Of a DNA stretch of 18,983 nucleotides, positions 15,904 through 18,983 are shown in pieces. Source of the DNA: Deltaproteobacteria bacterium (lineage in GTDB: Bacteria; Desulfobacterota; JAENJC01). The notes beneath the pieces are model-generated. The model worked only from the letters and a program-made list of their open reading frames with translations. It was not told the DNA's origin and searched no databases. The DNA lies in contig JAENJC010000003.1 of the NCBI GenBank assembly GCA_016844545.1, positions 1 through 18,983 on the forward strand, in the 5' to 3' direction. The position numbers and the translations under genes were made by a program. Numbering within the stretch: the first letter of the stretch is position 1; each line of letters begins with the position of its first letter.

Positions 15904-16475
15904 TGCTTGCTCCTTATACCTATACGCTTCAATATTGCCTGCCACACATCTGAAAGCTCCAGCTTTTTTGCCCAGTTCTCAATATAACCATAATCAATCA
16001 TCTCTTTAGAAACCTTCAAGATGCCTGTTATGTCCCTTAAATGCTTTTCAGAGCCTCCCATCTTGTAATACTGCATCTTCTTGATGATCACATCTTCAGG
16101 CGAAGCAAAATTTGCCTCTGTGTCCTCTGTTGCCTTAAGCCGTTTAATCCTGCCGAAGCGGCTGTCGTCAAAGGGTTCATCTTTGCGAATTACGAAATCT
16201 ATCTTAAAACCTGTCGATGGATGAATGACATTGAACTGCCCCTTATTTCTTAATGCCTTAGCTGCGGCGTCCTCACTGAAGTAAAACTCATTTTCAGGGA
16301 AGCATCCCTTAAGTCTTGAGATGTCCTCCTCATGGATTTGAATAACAATGTCCACGTCATTGGTGAACCGGGGCTCCCCGTATACTATCGAGGCCATAGA
16401 GCCCGTTATCAGGTATCTGATCCCTGCCGATTCAAGACTCCTCACAATATAGCGGAGCAGTTCATGCTGCTCCAT
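15900..16475 (-). CDS. nucleotidyltransferase-fold protein, MNT/AbiEii-like
   Basis: A 191-aa protein with a Pol-beta-type nucleotidyltransferase core: GS at residues 25-26 in ITGSMASIVYGEPRFTNDVDIV, the metal-binding pair D40 and D42, and a third acid D93 in KIDFVI. The rest is helical, including SPEDVIIKKMQYYKMG and RDITGIL, as in nucleotidyltransferases often annotated as AbiEii/MNT-like or DUF6036-like. Its start overlaps the preceding 72-aa gene by 14 bp and its stop overlaps carA by 4 bp. A two-gene toxin-antitoxin or regulatory pair is plausible, because many such enzymes pair with a small partner, but no activity can be read from the sequence. It is not a usual pyrimidine gene. Confidence 0.82.
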   Translation of the reverse strand: MEQHELLRYIVRSLESAGIRYLITGSMASIVYGEPRFTNDVDIVIQIHEEDISRLKGCFPENEFYFSEDAAAKALRNKGQFNVIHPSTGFKIDFVIRKDEPFDDSRFGRIKRLKATEDTEANFASPEDVIIKKMQYYKMGGSEKHLRDITGILKVSKEMIDYGYIENWAKKLELSDVWQAILKRIGIRSKH

Positions 16476-16680
16476 GAGACAGCCTCCTGATTACCTCCCG
16501 CTCTATCTGCTCCTTGCTCCATTCCGGATACAGAGACCCTATGGATGCGGAGAGTTGAATCTTAGCAGAGCGCCACATCCCAGATGCAATCTTTAACCTC
16601 TCCTCGGTGCTCTTCCTCCTAAGTATCTCGGCTACAGCGTCATCCAAGACCTCGATCTGTCCTTCATCCAGCCTATACAT
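16462..16680 (-). CDS. small helical partner of the nucleotidyltransferase
   Basis: A 72-aa soluble, mostly helical protein with the landmarks LRRKSTEERLKIASGMWRSA, PEWSKEQIEREV and RRLSHGAA. Small proteins with the pattern 'T..ERL.IA..MW..A....A......P.WS..QI..EV.RRLSHG' are, to my recollection, common beside nucleotidyltransferase genes. Its start lies inside the end of pyrC (8-bp overlap) and its end lies inside the nucleotidyltransferase gene. That order and coupling fit an antitoxin-like or accessory partner. Coding is supported by the tight overlaps and the protein-like composition. Confidence 0.75.
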   Translation of the reverse strand: MYRLDEGQIEVLDDAVAEILRRKSTEERLKIASGMWRSAKIQLSASIGSLYPEWSKEQIEREVIRRLSHGAA

Positions 16681-17944
16681 TGACCTTCCCGCCTACTATC
16701 ATCACCACCGCCCTACCCCTCATCTTCCAACCAGCAAAGGGAGTATTCCTGCTCTTAGATCTTAGTTTTAATGGCTCTACAATCCATTCGTTATCCAGAT
16801 CAATGATAGCAATATCTGCGTCAGCTCCAACAGAGAGGGTTCCCTTATTCAAACCAAGGGCCTTCGCAGGATTAACCGTCATCCTTTCAATCGCCTGAGG
16901 CAGTGTGAGAACTCCCTCTTCAACCAGCCTCAACGTCAATGGCAATGACGTCTCCAGACCGACAATTCCATTGGCAGCCGAAGGGAATTCCACATCTTTA
17001 CAGTCCGGGTCATGAGGGGCATGGTCTGTTGCAATACAGTCCAGTGTCCCATCTCTGAGACCTTCCTTGATTGCCTCGACATCCTCGGCAGTTCTGAGAG
17101 GCGGGTTCATCTTGGCGCTAGTATTGTATCCCTCCACGGCCTCATCAGTAAGAGTAAAATAATGAGGGGCAGTCTCAGCGGTTACCTTTGCGCCTCTTGC
17201 CTTTGCATTTCTGATTATTCTGACCGCTCCCTTAGTGCTGACATGAGCAATGTGGAGCCTTGCGCCAGTCAACTCCGCTAGGGCAATGTCTCTGGCAACC
17301 ATCACCTCCTCAGCAGCATTGGGAACCCCCTTCAGTCCAAGTCTTGTGGCTGTTACACCTTCGTTCATAGCCCCGTCTCTGGCAAGGGTAAGGTCTTCAG
17401 CATGAGATATGACTGTAAGACCAAAGCTTGAGGCATACTCCAGCGCCCTTCTCATTAAATCAGCATTCATCACAGGCCTCCCATCATCGGACACGGCGAT
17501 GCACCCGGCCTCTTTAAGCTCACCGATGTTTGCCAGTTCCTCGCCCTTGAGTCCCCTGGATATGGCCCCTATCGGGAAGACATTGCATGAACCCTCTTCC
17601 CTAACCTTCTTTAAGATGTATTCCGTAACGGAAGGCTCGTCGTTTACAGGGGATGTATTTGCCATACAGACAACAGAGGTAAAACCGCCTGAAACGGCAG
17701 CGGCAGTACCGGTTTTTATAGTTTCTTTCCACTCATATCCGGGCTCTCTCAGATGCACATGGATGTCTATAAGACCGGGGGCAACAATCTTGCCGGAAGC
17801 GTCTATAACTTCAGCGTTAAGCATGAGGCGTGAGGCGTGAGACGACACCTCTACTATCTTCCCTTCATCCACGAACACATCGTAGACTCCATCGATATTA
17901 TTCGCCGGGTCTATGACTCGTCCACCTTTAATAAGCAATGACAT
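16673..17944 (-). CDS. pyrC: dihydroorotase (class I)
   Basis: A 423-aa amidohydrolase that cyclises N-carbamoyl-aspartate to dihydroorotate. The metal ligands are H62 and H64 in DIHVHLREPG, D153 in VSDDGRPV, H181 in SHAED, H231 and H234 in LHIAHVSTK, and D307 in ATDHAPH, as in the class I enzyme that pairs with PyrB in Aquifex. The start ATG 17944 gives MSLLIKGGRVIDP, the family N-terminus; the reading from 18004 adds 20 residues that come mainly from a repeat tract. AGGAG, supplied by that tract, lies 8 nt before the ATG. Residues 34-43 (SSHASRLMLN) are encoded by another 7-bp repeat tract. The gene follows pyrB by 4 bp. Confidence 0.97.
   Translation of the reverse strand: MSLLIKGGRVIDPANNIDGVYDVFVDEGKIVEVSSHASRLMLNAEVIDASGKIVAPGLIDIHVHLREPGYEWKETIKTGTAAAVSGGFTSVVCMANTSPVNDEPSVTEYILKKVREEGSCNVFPIGAISRGLKGEELANIGELKEAGCIAVSDDGRPVMNADLMRRALEYASSFGLTVISHAEDLTLARDGAMNEGVTATRLGLKGVPNAAEEVMVARDIALAELTGARLHIAHVSTKGAVRIIRNAKARGAKVTAETAPHYFTLTDEAVEGYNTSAKMNPPLRTAEDVEAIKEGLRDGTLDCIATDHAPHDPDCKDVEFPSAANGIVGLETSLPLTLRLVEEGVLTLPQAIERMTVNPAKALGLNKGTLSVGADADIAIIDLDNEWIVEPLKLRSKSRNTPFAGWKMRGRAVVMIVGGKVNV
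17814..17841. repeat. 7-bp tandem repeat in pyrC
   Basis: GCGTTAA, GCATGAG, GCGTGAG, GCGTGAG: three clear units and one degenerate unit (5 of 7 matching), 28 bp in all. It encodes SHASRLMLNA in a turn before the conserved EVIDASGKIVAPG strand of dihydroorotase. Confidence 0.65.
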
Positions 17945-17948
17945 CCCT

Positions 17949-18956
17949 CTAACTCCTGACTCCTGACTCCTGACTCCCCACGGTATCTTTGTGTCCGCCT
18001 GCAAGTAGATATAATAAAGCCATCCTGACAGCTATCCCGTTGTTCACCTGATCAAGGATTACCGACCGTGATCCGTCTGCAACCTCTGAGGATATTTCAA
18101 CCCCCCTGTTCATAGGCCCAGGGTGCATTATTATGGCATCTCCTTTTGCCAGAGATATATTTTTACTATTAAGACCAAAGAACCTGGAATACTCCCTTAC
18201 TGACGGGAAGAGGGACTGCCCCTGTCTCTCCAGTTGAATCCTTAGCATCATAATGACATCAGCATCCGAAAGGGCCTCCTCCATGGAGGAGGCAACCATT
18301 AAATCCCCCCTGTGCCCCCCTTTGTCAAAGGGGGGATGGGGGGATTTGTCTGCAATTTTCTCGATCCCCTTAGGCATCAGCGTCTTCGGCCCATACAAGA
18401 CAACCTTAGCCCCCATCTTTGTCAGGCCGTGGATATTAGACCTTGCCACACGGCTGTGCGCAATATCACCTATAATGGCAACCTTTAACCCTTCAATCTT
18501 TCCTTTTTTTTCCTTAATAGTCATCAGGTCAAGGAGTGCCTGTGAGGGGTGCTCGTGGGAACCGTCCCCGGCATTAATAACCGACGCCTTGAGCCTCTTT
18601 GCTATGAAATGAGGAGCGCCAGATGCAGGATGCCTGATTATTATAACATCGGAGTTCATGGCCTCGATGTTCCTCACTGTATCCGAAAGGGTCTCACCCT
18701 TCTGAACAGAACTTGCAGGGGCTGTAATATTTATGGTGTCGGCTGACAGCTTCTTTGCAGCTATCTCAAAGGAGGTCCTTGTCCTGGTGGATGCCTCGAA
18801 GAAGAGGTTTATTACAGTCTTCCCTCTCAGGGTAGGGACCTTCTTGATGTCCCTTCCAAGCACCTCTTTGAAAGACTCGGCTGCCTCAAGGATAAGCCTT
18901 ATATCATCCGAGGAAAGCGATTCTATGTCCAGTATGTCTTTTTTGCTTAGACCCAT
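17949..18956 (-). CDS. pyrB: aspartate carbamoyltransferase catalytic subunit
   Basis: A 335-aa ATCase joining carbamoyl phosphate and aspartate. The carbamoyl-phosphate motif is FFEASTRTRTSFE (S56-T-R-T-R60). K86 is in SVQKGETL, the substrate-contacting His is in DGSHEHPSQ, and the aspartate-domain motif is MHPGPMNRGVE. The usual length is about 305-310. The extra residues are an insert of about 16 residues (about 204-219, SPHPPFDKGGHRGDL) made by a hairpin repeat, and a tail of about 12 residues (SQESGVRS) made by a 7-bp repeat tract at the stop. The insert falls before SMEEALSDADV, a solvent-exposed region of the aspartate domain. The ATG has only a distant GGAG upstream (14 nt), and the operon promoter is beyond the right edge. 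It is likely functional, since all catalytic residues are kept. Confidence 0.96.
   Translation of the reverse strand: MGLSKKDILDIESLSSDDIRLILEAAESFKEVLGRDIKKVPTLRGKTVINLFFEASTRTRTSFEIAAKKLSADTINITAPASSVQKGETLSDTVRNIEAMNSDVIIIRHPASGAPHFIAKRLKASVINAGDGSHEHPSQALLDLMTIKEKKGKIEGLKVAIIGDIAHSRVARSNIHGLTKMGAKVVLYGPKTLMPKGIEKIADKSPHPPFDKGGHRGDLMVASSMEEALSDADVIMMLRIQLERQGQSLFPSVREYSRFFGLNSKNISLAKGDAIIMHPGPMNRGVEISSEVADGSRSVILDQVNNGIAVRMALLYLLAGGHKDTVGSQESGVRS
17950..17977. repeat. four-unit 7-bp tandem repeat at pyrB/pyrC junction
   Basis: TAACTCC then TGACTCC three times (28 bp); on the coding strand GGAGTCA three times, then GGAGTTA. It encodes the last residues of PyrB. Its last unit places AGGAG at a good distance from the pyrC ATG, so the repeat doubles as the pyrC ribosome-binding site. 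Confidence 0.8.
18301..18347. repeat. 47-bp C/G-run palindrome inserted in pyrB
   Basis: Outer arms AAATCCCCCC/GGGGGGATTT (10 bp), an internal loop (TGTG against AT), inner arms CCCCCCTTTG/CAAAGGGGGG (10 bp) and a one-base loop. With one more base it equals 48 bp, or 16 in-frame codons, matching the extra peptide in PyrB. It is of the same family as the carB hairpin (shared core CCCCC..TTTG-N-CAAA..GGGGG). Confidence 0.8.
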
Positions 18957-18983
18957 AAAACGTCGCTTCGCTCCAGTGCAAAC

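Noticed and set aside
17945..18004. Upstream start of pyrC at 18004
   Set aside because: The added 20 residues derive mostly from the heptamer tract and overlap pyrB; ATG 17944 matches the family N-terminus and has a ribosome-binding site.

Overview
The window reads as chromosomal DNA of moderate GC from a Gram-negative bacterium. It encodes an outer-membrane efflux channel and tripartite export systems. The minus-strand order pyrB-pyrC-carA-carB-greA, the heavy use of AGG/ATA-type codons, and the scattered C/G-run palindromes and 7-bp tandem repeats are what I would expect from a Nitrospirota or Desulfobacterota ('deltaproteobacterial') lineage. This placement is an inference from gene order and repeat style; no rRNA is present to confirm it.

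Region 1 (1-6425, minus strand) is a heavy-metal efflux operon. It runs from a promoter at about 6444-6472 through a small exported His/Cys-containing protein, a short inverted-repeat element, czcC (outer-membrane channel), czcB (periplasmic adaptor), a possible 23-codon ORF, and czcA (RND pump, running off the left edge). The pump gene is open throughout, but it lacks about 47 residues that normally form transmembrane helices 2 and 3, so this copy may not work as a normal pump.

Region 2 (6584-10073) is a set of single genes or short operons: a YhcC/YtqA-type radical SAM protein (plus), a convergent DJ-1/PfpI protein (minus) whose 3' end is overlapped by the radical SAM gene, and a plus-strand pair encoding a MacA-like membrane-fusion protein and a MacB/LolD-like ABC ATPase. 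No permease follows the pair.

Region 3 (10099-18956, minus strand) is a pyrimidine operon: pyrB, pyrC, a small protein plus nucleotidyltransferase-fold pair, carA, an unrecognised conserved-looking protein, carB, then greA. Most junctions are overlapping or nearly so, which points to one transcript. It should provide carbamoyl phosphate, carbamoyl aspartate and dihydroorotate in sequence.

The most striking structure is in region 3. Four tracts of 7-bp tandem repeats, each four units (28 bp) long, and two strong C/G-run hairpins sit inside or at the edges of the coding sequences of pyrB, pyrC and carB without breaking the frame. They add short peptide inserts at loops and termini. A third, more degenerate hairpin lies between carB and greA.
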